Assembly (NCBI GenBank): GCA_905250075.1 | Contig: CAJNOP010000060.1 | Coordinates: 383,351 to 447,350, forward strand | Reading direction: 5' to 3' | DNA length: 64,000 bases | DNA from: Rotaria sp. Silwood1 | Lineage: Eukaryota > Rotifera > Eurotatoria > Philodinida > Philodinidae | Shown here: positions 14,481-27,577 of the stretch, in pieces | Layout of the letters: every line of letters starts with the position of its first letter | Numbering within the stretch: position 1 is the stretch's first letter | The notes under the pieces: model-generated | The model's database searches: none | What the model was told of the DNA's origin: nothing | The model's input: only the letters and a program-made list of their open reading frames with translations | Program-made: the position numbers and the translations under genes

Positions 14481-17400
14481 TCAGCTTGCAAGCGAATACG
14501 AAGCAATGCAATGATGATTGTATTCTTTTAGAATAGTAGTAGTAGATAGAAGCAAAAGAAGAATGTTGAGATACAACAAGGGATATACTCGTTACATAAA
14601 AAATATACAGAATTCTATAAGTTTTCTTTCGTTCTGCTCTCTTTTTTTTTTTTTTTATTTCTTCTATTTGACAAAGCGTCGTTCTTCTGTTTTTTCTATT
14701 TGTTCTATTTTTGTCGTCATCAACAGAGAGAGTCTCATTACAATACATAATGCCTTGACAACGTTGTTGTATGTCTGTGTATATATGTTCCGTTTCTCGG
14801 GAACGTCGATTTTTCTCCTCCTACTCTTTCACTCACTCATTCAATCATTTATCGATTTACGGGTTATCTATTCGTTTATTAATACTCGTACTCGTGCATC
14901 AGTTTGCATGTTCAAGCTTGATTATATCATGTTTCAGAAAAAAAAGAGAGAAGAAAAAAAAATGAAAGCTGAATTTGATAATTCATTCTTGGCTCAAGAG
15001 ACTCACTTATTAAAAAAATCGAACAAATGAATGGCAAAGCAATATCAATAAGAACAACTAAGGATATGTGTTCACCTGAGAAAAAGAAGAACAAGAGAAT
15101 ACCTAATTATATGATTATAACATATGAATGGACAAAAGATCGTCAAAGAAAAAAAAAAATATTTATTAGAATTTGCATACTTAGATAGAATTAATTAATT
15201 TATTTTTCTCATTAATCAACAAGAAATAAAAACAAGTGCAAAAAATAAAATGCAAATCTGCAATAGACTTAGTGCAAAAGAATCATCACTATTACTTCAT
15301 TTTCATCCTATATTAAATCAAACAATTACACATTTATTATGATATATATATATATAATTATATATTCGACACAGTTTATAATGATAAATATTACTAAACC
15401 TAACAATTCTCTCTTCCACAAGACCTACATTGATAAGAAAGGGAAAAAAATTATATATATATATATATAAAGCATGTTTCTCTATCACGTAATCAGCCAA
15501 CTGCAATTTTTCCAATACAAAAAAGAAGAAGAAATTGATAAATCGAACTAAATTTAACCCATAGATAGCCTGTATTTCTTATCTATCAGTATTGTTGAAG
15601 CAACCACCGATCAATTATAGATTTCCTGGTTGAGTCGAGCGTGTGTCCCCGGTTTTTTTTCTCTCTTGCTTGTCTTGCTTTTTTGATGAAATGTTCATTC
15701 TTTTGGTTTTTTTTTTCTTTGATCTCAAGGGTAATAAGACATCATTGTCGTTCTTCGAACAGCATTAGGGAATGACAATTTTTTGACATTTGTTTGGTAA
15801 GCTTTCTCGCTTGCAATGCTCAATGTCTAAAACGCATTTTGACTTCATTTATTACTAGAGAAAGAGACGTTATTAACGATTAAAAATAAAAAAAAAAAGG
15901 AAAATAGACAAGAAGAAAAAAAAAAAAAACAACCGAAGCCTGTTCACAATGATGATGATAATGGTGATAATGATGATCAATCGTGTTTGTTCCGGAATAG
16001 TACTCGGATGAAGGTTAACGCTACACTCATTATTGAGCATTTCACAGAAATGAATGCATGTCCGGATGTTGACAGAAATAGAAAGCATTATTATAGACCC
16101 AATTACTAAGATAAACTTCATTTTATATACTTTTAAGATAGAAAAAAGTATGCATAAGATATGGCTTTGTTTCTAGGTAGAAAAATTAATATTCTTCTTT
16201 TGAATGCATCAAAGCAAACAAGCAAGTTTTTCTGTTTACTAATTGAAATGACATTATTATTTTTCATTTGCTGAGATGAAAATATTCAATATCATCAATC
16301 TTTACTATTGTTAATTGGATTAGAAAAATGCATAACAAACGTGTATAAAAAAAAAATTTATATTCATTGTAAGTTTCGACGCTTTATATTTTTATGAAAT
16401 GAAAAATATTAAAGCAATTTTGATTTCTATTGTGTTATTCATCTATGTATCTTTTGTTTTCCATTAATGGAATCCATTACGAGATACTATTAATAATAGA
16501 TACTGTTTTTTTTTTGTAACTTGTATTGAAATATCTAGAACTCATATAATAGCAATGAGTTTTTATGAATATTGCTTTTAATTATTTCATTAGTAATATT
16601 TTCTTTTCAAAGAATAGCCTATAATTTAGAAGACGATATAATAGATGTCCCCTACTTAAAACATGCAAAGCTATATGAAGCATTCCATTTGCGAAAAAAA
16701 AAAAAAAAAGAAATCATATTGATGTTGTATCTAAATAATATACTAGCATGTAAATGAGTGCAAGGAAAAGGTTGTTGCAGTACGAAAGAAAAATTTACCA
16801 TCGAAAATGTAACTGTAAAAAAAAATATTTTAGTTATTTCGCCAAAGAAAAAAAAAACTAATTAAATTTATATTTATAGTTATAAAGACTTCTAATTTGA
16901 ACAACAAACATATGAAAAAAATTGAATAGTATATAGAAGAAAAATCTTATTTTTGTATTTCATGAAAGATGAGTGTATAAGTTCTTAGTTGATTGAAATG
17001 ATTGACTTGAATAGATAACTAATAGTTGTGAAATGTGATTGAAAAATAATATAAACTGATTTATTTCATTGTTATAATCTAAGATTGAACATATGTTGAT
17101 TGAATAATTCATTTTGACTCATTGAAAATTAAAATCTTTATTTTGTTGTGACAAATAGCCTAAGGATACATTAGAAATAACGAATGATTGAGTAGACTTT
17201 TTCATTTCAATGATGTAAAACTTATTTTACTACTTTCATAACGAGAAAATGTGAAATACGGATAAAAGTCAATACGATACAATTTCCATACATGTTACCG
17301 TAATATTTGATAATATTTGTTACAATAAACTAATCTGTAAGAGAGTCAACAAAAGATTTTATATTAAACAATTATTCGTAGTTCTTTAATGATACATATA

Positions 17401-20400
17401 ACAAATATGTATTTATAAGTTGTTTCATTAATGTTTATTCTTATTTTTTCTTTAATTATTCTTTTTTTATCAAAATCTTCAAAAAAGATATCCCAGCAAA
17501 GTTTTTAGGTTTCTTTATATACATATTCACAAATTGAAACAAAGAAAACCTATTAGACGTTAAAGAAATATTTCTAATTAAAAATCATCTTCAATGTGTG
17601 TATACTATTTCATCAGTTATTGGAAGATGGTAATCGATGAGACGGAAGATAAATCAAATGTAATGGTGTGAATAAAATAATACCGGAAATCTTTTGAAAG
17701 AAGTTCAGATTTGCGAACGATGAAAGTTAAAAAGCCATCTTTTATTATATCGGAAGTGACATTCTTCCTGATTGACTTTGTGAATACAAATTATCAAAAA
17801 GCACTATCTATTGTTTATTTTAGAGAAGAATAAACGTGCCTGTATAACTGTGAAATTTCCTATTTTTTAATGAATCTATTCAATTGTTCGAAGAAAATTC
17901 ATTTCAAATAAGAGATAAAATATTTTCAAATATTTTTTTGATTTATCTATAGAAGTTATATAAATCCCATATTACTGTCATGAATTATTTTGTTTTTCTT
18001 TTTTTCTTTTTTGTTATCATTGATCACATGTCTATTAATCGTATTCCGTGACCTTGAATGAAGCGTTATGAAAATGAGAAAAGAAAACCCATAAACTATG
18101 GTAGTAGAAATAACTCAAGGCATTTTATATAAAGAAAATCTATAGATATCTTTTAATCTTTCTTTAATCTCTTCAATTCAACCAATATATTTAAAAGATG
18201 TGCTTTTGTAATTATCCCTTCTTTTTGTATTAACTATCATCTGTATATCTAATAGTCTAGCAAATTGAATACTGATTGATAGTTTAACGAAAAAAAAGAA
18301 TTAAAAATTGATTGATATTTGAATCATCTGTCTTATTGTATTGAAAAATATTAAAAAATCATTTGATTGACAATGGATACTAATATTTAATGCATTACAA
18401 TAATCATGTCTACATGTATAAAGTAAAACTATACGTTCTTAAATTAGTTCAAAGAATCTTTCATAAAAACGTACTGAATGAACCACAACATAGAAAAATT
18501 TTTTATGGTATTTAAAAACTTGTGCGCTTTTTTTTTATATATTGCACATATATTTTATTTCCACTTGTTTTAAGTATAGAGTGATACTTGTAGAATATAA
18601 ATTTATTTGTTGAAAAACTTCATTCTAACAATATATATGGATCTCATGTTCTTCAATATATTCTCTCCAATAAAATCTAGTGACATGTTTCATTGAAATC
18701 TATGAACAAGATCGACTGAAAATATGCATTGAAACTTTTTATCGAACATGGTCTTGTTGATATAAATGATCATTATGTTCGTGTACTTAGTAGAAGTACA
18801 TCAACATGAAAATCATTGAATAATAAATATCAATGCTTGTGAAGATATTGCTATATCTAGCATCATGAAAAAAAACAACTGCTGAATGTATCAAACGATC
18901 AGGCCCGTAGCCAGAGGGGGAGCCGAGGGGTCAGGGCTCCCCCTTAGGCCGAAACTTGCCTATAGGGAGTACAGGGAAAAAAATTTCGCGCTAGCGAAAA
19001 CTTTTTTGCACCATGGTGGGCCCCCTCCTTAGAAAGTCGGGCTCCCCCCTTATAAAATTTCTGACTACGGGCCTGCAAACGATTATTTCATATTGTTGTT
19101 TAAACCACATACGAAATGATAGATAAACTTGAGTTCAGAGAAATATTCTTTTTGCATTGATCTCATGATAAGATTTCTTATAATAAAAAATATGGTTACT
19201 GCTATATTTTTAAAATACGAAAAACAATTAAAAAAAAGAAATCTCTCTTCTCAGTTTATTTTGTTTTAATTATAGGCTGATACTGAGAATGTGAGAAGAA
19301 CTCTTTGAAATTCTTAGTGTACAACCTGAAAGAAAGTCTCGAATAATTTGAATTCTATTTTTGATTGATACTGTCAAAGAAAGACGTGATCTTTTTATTA
19401 ATAAATTATAATTTTATGTTATTTTTGAGATCTCTACTTTATCATAGCTCAAAAAGTTAATAATCTCATTAGTTAATTGCAATCACAATAAGAGAGAAAA
19501 CAAGCTAAAAAGTTCAACTTTTAAATCGCACTCTATGCTTGAAGTTTAGTAAGACTAATTTAATGAGAAAAGAAAACTAAAGTTTTGATTGCCTGAATTG
19601 CTTTCGTTATCTACAATTGTGAGATTATAGATTCAAATTATTTCTGACAATTTTACACATTCTTGTCCTTTAACTAGACGAAAATCCTACGTTTTTACGA
19701 GTGAATCTATCATATTTTAAGTATGGTGAAGAAAATGTGAAATTCAAGTGAATTTTTATTTTTTCTGTGTCTATCTATGGTTTGATAAATCTTGATAAGT
19801 TAATTACAAGTATATAGTTTTAATTTTGATTCGATTCTTGTATAGTTAGAGAAAAACTGTACAAAGACCGTATGTATTACCAAAAGAATCACATTTTCTT
19901 GCAAGCTTGTACAATTTCTTTTATTTCTATTTTATTTTGTTAAAACCATAGAAGAAAATTATGCTCAATACTAATCTTTTTAGCATATATTTTTGAACAA
20001 ATGTTTTTCCTCAGCTCTTTGTTACATTTGTTTAGTGTCAAGTCAAGACGAATCATAACGACGACTTAAACACTTTAGTTCAGTAGAGTGTATGATTAAT
20101 CAATCTTTCGATATCATTGACTAAAATTGAAATGAATCAGTGAATAGAATATGTCTCGTGTTACTTATCTTTTTTTTTTCGAATTTGTTCATTGGTTTTC
20201 TATTTGTGGTGTATCTTGATTAATACAATCGGATATACATTCAGATTCAGGTTTTGATTCAATAACGAAGAGAGCTTAATAAGTCGAAAAAACAAAAATA
20301 ATTAGCAGGTTTTAAATAAAAAATAGCTAACGTATGACACTTTCTGCACACGAACTTATTTTCAATGTTAGCCAAATATATGGAAAAAACTGATAAGCTT

Positions 20401-22479
20401 TATTAAAGTAGATAATGATTAATCAATTAGTTTACCGAAATAAAGTACTTAACTCATTCTTACTATTAATATTTGATCGAGGTCAAACAGATGTAATGTA
20501 GGATATGAAGGGAGAATGGCATAACAAAGGTTTTATCCAAAAATGTATCTCTAAGCATATGATGATAGATACTTTCCAAGTCTGATTAGTCATTTGTGAA
20601 ATTAACTGGAACTAAGTGTTGTATCTGATCTGAATCATTGGACTTTGAATATCATATGTACCTGTGCAGTTTCTTTATATGTTGTTCGATTATTGAGAAT
20701 ATTGATTTTTCTGTAGAAAAATGTCATAAATGCTTTGGTATTTAGCAATTTTGTTTCTTCATAACTAAGTTTTAGACCAAAATACATCACACACTCGAAA
20801 GCATCAAACATATTTATGTCGTATTATGTATGCATACCTATTTCAGCAAACCATATTTCACAAAATATTCATGCCAGGTGAACCATAAGCAACATTGAGA
20901 AAAAATTTTCTGAAAGGACTCTATCTAGTGTTTTTTCCTAAGAGAACTTTTTTGATGAATTATAGATAATCTAATTTTGTTGTCAGCGTTGATCTCGAAT
21001 ATGTTACTGATTTTGCTTTAAAATTTAACTATGATGGTAGAAATTGTTAAGTACAGCTATCTTTTTTAACAAGTTTGTGACCTGTTACTGCTCTAATCAA
21101 AAAAACTTCAATTTTCTCAACAAACCAGTCCAAATTAAAAACAAATCTCAATAGCATTTTACGTACATTGCGTTTGAGTAATTCCAAGGGAGATAAATTT
21201 TTGATCTTATCTTGTCTCAGAAAACCACTGATACTCAATCGGTCGATTTTCATCGTTTAAATGCTCAAGATGAATAAATTCGAAACTTCAAGTCGATAAA
21301 TTTCTAGTCGGCATCGGAATTTCAGCTCTCAATATTGACCTATCGCTTCCTACTCTAGATCGAGCGATCTCACAGCATACTGAATGCATTGATAATTGTC
21401 AAAGAAATTTAGCCACTGATTCAGAATCGAAATTCTGTCTATACTACAAATTTTTCATCTCAAAGTTTCATGCTCACTTCTGAACTGTTTACCACTGACT
21501 GTCAGCAACTCTTAACGACCAGCAGACGCCACTTAAAAAAAACTTACGTCTTAATAAAAATAAATAAAAAAATCTGATCTATTTTAAAAATGACTGTAGT
21601 GTTCATTTAGGTTTTCTATCAGTCATAACAGTTGACCGATATGTAGAAAAGTTCTGCAGATAAAGCTAACACAATTTGTTGATTTTTTTCGAGGTAAGTA
21701 TAATTGGCATCAATTGATGTTTTTAAAGCCAATGCAGATTAGTACTTGAATAAAATTCGAAATTCATTTCTAACGTTTAGATTGCATTTTTCTAAGTGCC
21801 TGAAGCAAAAACAAGCCTTAGCAGTTCACTATTATATGTTATTGATAGATACACACGAGATAGATATAAGAGTGATGAGACGGTGTTGCTGCCTCAGCAC
21901 ATCGTATATAAGTAAGAGCAGGACTTGTTTTGATAGCTTTACATTCGAGACGTTATCATTCACTGCTTCGAGAGATATATTTGATATTTTCATTGGTTAC
22001 TCGACAACTATAAAATGAACTAAAAAAAATATTATGCGATTCAGGCCACAATTTCTTTTAGAGCAGCGCGATATTATTGCCTCTACAGTGCTAAGAATAT
22101 TATACCGTTATTTTTCTTCTTTGACTTATTTGAAATTGTTTTCTCTACTAAATTTACTTTTGCATTTTAGATCCGCCACTAACATTTAGATTCGAATGTG
22201 CGCCTGTAAGATCTATTGAATGTGTAAATCTATGGTGTATCATCTAACTTAGAATAGAACAAAAATGCAATCAAAAGTTATTCTATTTACAATAAGCCAA
22301 AAATTTCCTATAATTTTTAACATCGAAATACAACAAAATATAAAAAGATAAAGTTTATACGCTTGACCAAATGTATTGAAGTACTATTATGCGAGATAAA
22401 ACGTAATACGATATCAAATACATTGAATCTATCACTTATTTTTTGCTTGTTGATCTACCAATGAACGTTGAGAACTTCT
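14481..22479. other. Long stretch without a recognised gene
   Basis: About 8 kb of AT-rich DNA between calmodulin and the isochorismatase-like gene. The open frames at 14440-14748, 14518-15030 and 14771-14965 overlap on opposite strands and are rich in Phe, Ser and Lys from simple repeats. The frame at 15873-16121 (-) begins with a signal-peptide-like stretch but runs into a poly-Ile/poly-Phe translation of ATC and T repeats. 21047-21253 (-) and 21746-22018 (+) show no family that I recognise. The only well-defined element is the hAT-type MITE at 18900-19075. Confidence 0.5.
18892..19083. mobile_element. Non-autonomous hAT-type MITE with 8-bp target duplication
   Basis: A 176 bp element at 18900-19075 with terminal inverted repeats CAGGCCCGTAGCCAGA and TCTGACTACGGGCCTG (one mismatch). 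It is flanked on both sides by the same 8 bp, CAAACGAT (18892-18899 and 19076-19083). An 8-bp duplication and a CAG-type terminus are the hallmarks of hAT transposons. The interior is GC-rich, with runs such as GGGGGAGCC and its near complement, and codes for nothing. The intact duplication implies a fairly recent insertion. Confidence 0.92.
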
Positions 22480-23467
22480 TCATTTGTGCAGCTTATTATT
22501 TTTAATATCTTTGATAATGTCGGCAGACGGTCTTATATCAGCTTTAAGCAGTTTATTTATTTGCTCGAGAGATGCATCGTTTTCCTAGAATATACATTGA
22601 TTATCATATATAATCACGATTAGCATAAGCTATACCGCTGGTGTATTAGAGCCAATACAATCTCTTGGAACAATCAAGTTGTAGTTTCTCATATAAGCAT
22701 CATTTGCAGTGAACAAAACACAGATATTTTCAGCAAAATCAGTCAAAATGAAAATTCTTGCATGCAAATGATCGAGAAGAATTTCAAGTTGTGTGCAATA
22801 GAATCCCGAACGTTTAGACTTCAGAACAAAATCTACAATATTTAATTGTTCATAGAAATCTATTGAGCAAGAATGATAACATAAAATCATTTTCATCTGG
22901 TCACAATAATTCGGCCAGTATTTTACCTGTATAGCAAGATAAATCATGTTTACTGATAATGAAAATAATAAAAAAAAAACAATAACACTACTTGCCGGGC
23001 TTGTTTTCTTTAAGAACATTCTCGACGACAAAACGAAAATCTGATTTTCATCTCCGAAAATTATCATTGACAAATATGGTTGGAATATTGGCAGTGCAAG
23101 CTGTCTTTTGCAATTCGGCAATACGCTGACCATTTGGTTTTATGACTTTGATCAATTCTAGAAAGAGTAATAATGCAATAAAAACAGACATATTAGGTTG
23201 TTTTGTCTCTGCACATGTTCTACCTTCATTGCATTCAAAATCGAGATGATTAATGACGTCAATAAGAATCAATGCCACAGAATGTTTGTCAGGCGCTATA
23301 TCTTTAGTAGTCGAACCAGATGAATTTTGAGATCTACAAGATTGATCGTCTTTCGAAGAAACTTGACGTTCTTCAGTAGATAATGAACGTTTCCATGCGC
23401 TCTGTACAGGACGAAAAATTGTATTGTAGCTTATCAATTTCTTGACGCTCAGGACGATTTTGGCCAT
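22480..23467 (-). pseudogene. Isochorismatase-family cysteine hydrolase, apparently broken
   Basis: Cysteine hydrolase of the isochorismatase superfamily. Exons: 23224-23467, 22992-23157, 22636-22926 and 22480-22584. The catalytic residues of the fold are visible: Asp in ALILIDVIN, Lys in VLKSKRSGFY and Cys in DFAENICVLFTANDAYMR. The segment IPTIFVNDNF and the ending LLKADIRPSAD also fit the family, and by memory resemble bacterial members most, so horizontal transfer is plausible but untested. Two defects: a TGA at 23048-23050 follows NDNFRR where bacterial relatives carry Trp (a TGG to TGA change), and the best donor after exon 2 (GTAGTG at 22991) leaves phase 2 while exon 3 needs phase 0. 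Either a pseudogene, sequencing error or unusual processing. The first 60 residues are basic and Ser-rich; a mitochondrial targeting role is possible. Confidence 0.78.
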
Positions 23468-26145
23468 TTTTTAGTCTATTTTAACTATTTTTATCAGTAG
23501 TAACTGTATATCTTTCATTATTGACGTTTCCTGCTTGGCTACTAATATGAAGCAATTATATAATAAGGCAATGTAAAACGTGACTGTTTGAAATATCGTG
23601 ACATCTATTGATCATTGTTTTATTTTTATATATCTCTGACCAAAATTTTTTCTTCAACATTTTGTTGAGGATCAAACGAGCCGCAAATATTGAATATTTT
23701 AATATTACGTATGAAGACCTGCAGCCAAAAATAGGTTTCGTATATTTGAATACTATTACAAAATAATTAATATGTTGAACAAAAATGGTGAAAACTGGAT
23801 GATTTTAATTTATTGTTTTTTGTTTTGATTAAAGTGATTTGCTTGATTAAATTGGTTCTTTTTCAAATAAACGAGTTTTTGATTTGAAATTGATGAGACA
23901 CTTTACGCATGGGAAAATGACACCTTCGCATTTATTAGGTCTCTTCTTCTCCCTCAATAGATGACTCTGGGTATTCTATTATGTCCAAAAGTGCAAAGTT
24001 TTCAGTGAGTATTCTGTTGTGTCTCATTTATTGCTATAGCTTTTTACGAAAAACATTTTTGCGAAAGTCACAGTGATTTTGAGAATTGAAGAAGAGTTTT
24101 TGAGATGTCATATGACCATAGATAACTTTGAACAGAGTCTGTTAAGATTTTCATCGCAAAGTACTGAAAAACTAATCATATTTTGATGAAAACATAATAG
24201 TTAAAGCTTCAATTTGTCGAGAAAATAATTAATTAAAGTAGTCTTTTACTATATTCGACGTATCTTTCTTTCGTATGAAGCTTTTGCTATTATTTAAACG
24301 TGAAGAGGTTATAAATCTGCTGAGAACTAGCAATTGGAACTAAAATGTGTTATGCAAATTACTGAAGATCTATTGAGCAATTTATTAATTGTCATGACAT
24401 GTAATTTCAGCGAACTGCAGTTAAATTGATCATTCCGATTTCTAACAGCAATCTTAGACAGCGAGTTCTGCGAAGATTACAGTTTGCCTAATATCGAGCA
24501 AGAACGATTTGCAAAGTATAGGGCATCATTTCTTCAATTTCTTGAATAGAAAGCCTCCTATTGTTTTATTCCATGTTTGTTGTATATGTTTTGAAAAAAA
24601 TGTCTCGAAGCAAGTCGTAGATAGTAAACATTTAATTTTCATATCTTTCAAGTAGTTCTCAAATGATTTCATCGACAGAACACAAGCCACGTGTGCTTTT
24701 ATCATAAAAGTAATATAATGAAAATGCATTATCATGCTCTTATCTTCTGAGAGAACGTGCTCTTCATAAAAATATTTTTCCTTGTGCGAAAATAGTTTGC
24801 ATTTAATGTCTTTTTTGGTGAATTGACTGTTTCATTAGTCTTAATTGTTCATTTTCTGTTTAATTTTCATGTAAATCCTAGACTAATTTTTGTTTTTGGT
24901 GGCTCCTCATCAGTTAAAGACATGGTAATCATGAGGATAACGATACCCACTGTCCCTACATTATTCGCTTGAGACTATCTCCGTTCGATCAATGATCATG
25001 AATAGTAAAAAAAAAAAAAAATTTTATTTTTTTCGGCTTTCTTGTCTTTGTTTTTGCAAGTCATGAGTGTTCTATGTGAGTTTTATCCTGTGAGCATAGA
25101 ATTGCTAAGAACATGCATGATCGGATTTCGAACTGAAATATTCTCTATAAATAGGCCTTATAGATCCTAGAAACGCTCTAAAGTCTGAGCTAGGGTAAAC
25201 ATATTAGTATCGAGATATCAGCTTGCTTTAGAAACATCCTTCTTTAGAAGAACAGTTCAAAATAGACGTTTCTATAAAATAGAAATATCTAATCAAGAAC
25301 ATATTCGTTCTGGCTCAATGTGGGGATGTTTCTAACGATTTGTCAGGCCTATCTATGTGAAATATTTTGGCTCAAAGCTCACTCATTCAAGTTCTCCATC
25401 ATACTATCTTTATACGGTAAAAATAGAGTGAAAAGTTCATATTTTGACAAGTGAAGATCGAAAAACCAAGCCGAAACAGACTTTTTTTTACTACTCAGCA
25501 GTACCAATCGAATGAGAATAGTCTCAAACGAAAAGCGTGCAGAGAGTTAGTAACGTTCCCCTGTCTGTTCAAAATAGGGTTAACTTCGAGTATTTTTTTT
25601 GGTATCACAATATTGCTGATCCAAAATCTTTGTTGATATCCGTTCATTGTTGATTGTTATAAAAAACACGACAACTACACTGAATATTTAAGGTCAATAG
25701 TTTTTCAATCACAAGTTACATTACAGAAAAGTGAGTGATTAAACTGATTGGAATCACTGAATTCGATCGTACATGTTTTTAATAGGTTTTAGATCATTCG
25801 TTTAGATATAGAAATACTCATAAATGGCTCAAGAGTGCAACTATTTCGATTTAAAGATACTTCAACGAGATCTTTTCTTCAAAATAAGTAAATCTAAAAT
25901 CAAATTTTTTACTAGAATCTTTAAATATAATTCTCTATATAACATTGACGTGGGATCTCTTTGAAAACATAGATGTTAATAAAGTATTAATGTGGTTTTT
26001 ATTGAGTTTACAAAACGAAAAGCACTGTTTATAAGTAAATTTATAGTTTTAAATAAATTTTTCAAGTAATTATCACATTCTTTAGTGCATGAAACAGGTA
26101 GATATGTCCTTTGTATTTGGTACAGATTCCGAATATTTGTAGCGA
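23468..26145. other. Stretch without a recognised gene
   Basis: About 2.7 kb. Open frames at 24526-24735 (-) and 25451-25636 (+) have no recognisable domain and no convincing splice context. The only structure seen is the weak inverted repeat pair at 25151-25352. Confidence 0.45.
25151..25352. mobile_element. Possible short TIR element, degenerate
   Basis: The left end ATAGGCCTTATAGATCCTAG and the right end (reverse complement ATAGGCCTGACAAATCGTTAG) share an outer ATAGGCCT and an inner TAGAAAC about 15 bp further in, with differences between. No target duplication was found. It could be an old MITE or chance. Confidence 0.3.
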
Positions 26146-26619
26146 TTAAAGGTAACCATAATTACTGAGATAGACACAAACCCCAATAATGATACCAATG
26201 CCAGCAAGAGTGCTAAAAGCATTCCATAATGCGGTACCTGTTGATAAGCTTTTGGCGCCTTCTACGTCACCTACCATCTTGCGTTGTTGCACTTGCGACG
26301 ACAATAGACATCCTATGAGGCCTAACAAGAGACCGCAACATAACATATTGAAAATTGACCAAGCCATGTAGTCATTGATATAAGCTGTCTCGGGATGCAC
26401 TCCACAGACCCCAATAGAACTTACAGCTCCCGGCTGTACGTATACGATATTTGGATTTCCAGGCCATTGGGGACCCATAGAGCTTATGGGTACTTGTCCT
26501 GACTGATTGGGCGAATGAAATACCATCGGATTCGAAAATCCATAGCTTGGTGGAGGCTTGTGATATGGTGGAGGTGCCATAGTTTCACTGGTGATGTTGT
26601 CGTGATATGTAGCGTCCAT
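26146..26619 (-). CDS. Dispanin / CD225-domain membrane protein
   Basis: Single-exon gene of 157 residues starting at ATG 26619; the frame is open further upstream but has no earlier ATG. The N-terminal half is proline-rich with PPPY (about residues 16-19) and PPPSY motifs, which commonly bind WW domains. The C-terminal half (about 80-150) is a CD225/dispanin domain: AWSIFNMLCCGLLLGLIG forms the first hydrophobic segment, then the conserved KMVGDVEGAKSLS loop, then a second membrane span GIGIIIGVCVYL. The family includes vertebrate IFITM proteins and many invertebrate and bacterial members of unknown role. The Cys pair in the first hydrophobic segment is where related proteins are palmitoylated. 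It sits alone, without introns, between two decayed genes. Confidence 0.85.
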   Translation of the reverse strand: MDATYHDNITSETMAPPPYHKPPPSYGFSNPMVFHSPNQSGQVPISSMGPQWPGNPNIVYVQPGAVSSIGVCGVHPETAYINDYMAWSIFNMLCCGLLLGLIGCLLSSQVQQRKMVGDVEGAKSLSTGTALWNAFSTLAGIGIIIGVCVYLSNYGYL

Positions 26620-27577
26620 ATCTACTCCTTTTTGCTCGTGGTGTATTCTGAATAGAGCAACACACAACTTCTCAGCTTTTTATTTGTTTCTGATGAGATG
26701 ATAAGTAAAGTGATGATATTAAGTTGACATAAAGGGTAGATAAACGAAATATTGTAAATAAAGAAATGACTGTAAGGTGTTTGTAAAATGAGTTCATAGT
26801 CTTGAAAATCGAAGCTAAAACGTGCGATGTCAAATATCCCTGAAAGCAATCTGAATTTCTACGGTTTAAAAACCCTCTATGAATATCTGTCAGTTTTGCT
26901 GAGTTTTATTCTGGTCAGTGATAGATGTATACTTTAACATGACTAATTCGTTTTTCTAACACAATGAGTCATCGCTCTTGAAACTAAAACATTCTTTTTC
27001 GAATCCACATATCAGAAAGACTCTTGATCATGGCTGACACGTCTGTGGATGATTGTACTTTTTGAGTGCTGCTAAACTGTTCTAGAAAATGAACGAGCGA
27101 GTTTTTTTCATAAGACTTGACGAAAATACACACTTGTTGTTAAATAAAAACCTTCGAGTATCTATGAAACTGAAATAATTGTCTGAAAAATGACTTGAAT
27201 AGCTTTGGTGCGCTCAATAAGAATGGTTATGTGCTTGTCAAAATTCAATCGTTCGAAATAGAATAATCCTTAGTATACAAAAATTAGCTGAACACAAACG
27301 AAGGTGCACATTAGTTGCTACCTCACAAAGCAGAAAAAGATGTTGTTCTACTGAAATGTAATGCATTTGTTAAAAGATAGATTGTAGTGCAAGAGAATAC
27401 CGATATTCTTTTCGGTAGAGTATAATCATCATACCAGACGCCATACTTGATTGTCAGCTCGGTGGATTCTCACCAAACTTTTTAGAATATCAGCACAGAG
27501 GATGAGTAATGCCTAAATCAGCGCTTACATTCATATCAACTAACAAATACCATCTTTTGGGCATGAGGGTATGAATG
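26620..27577. other. Intergenic DNA upstream of the dispanin gene
   Basis: About 950 bp. The overlapping minus-strand frame 26622-26849 has no recognisable domain. Nothing else seen. Confidence 0.4.

Noticed and set aside
13876-15030. Several overlapping open frames on both strands upstream of calmodulin
   Set aside because: Low-complexity products of GA, CT and T runs, mutually overlapping, no domain and no splice support.
15873-16121. Minus-strand frame with a signal-peptide-like start and four Cys residues
   Set aside because: After about 45 residues it becomes poly-Ile and poly-Phe from simple repeats; no exon found to replace that tail. Could be a small secreted peptide but not supportable.
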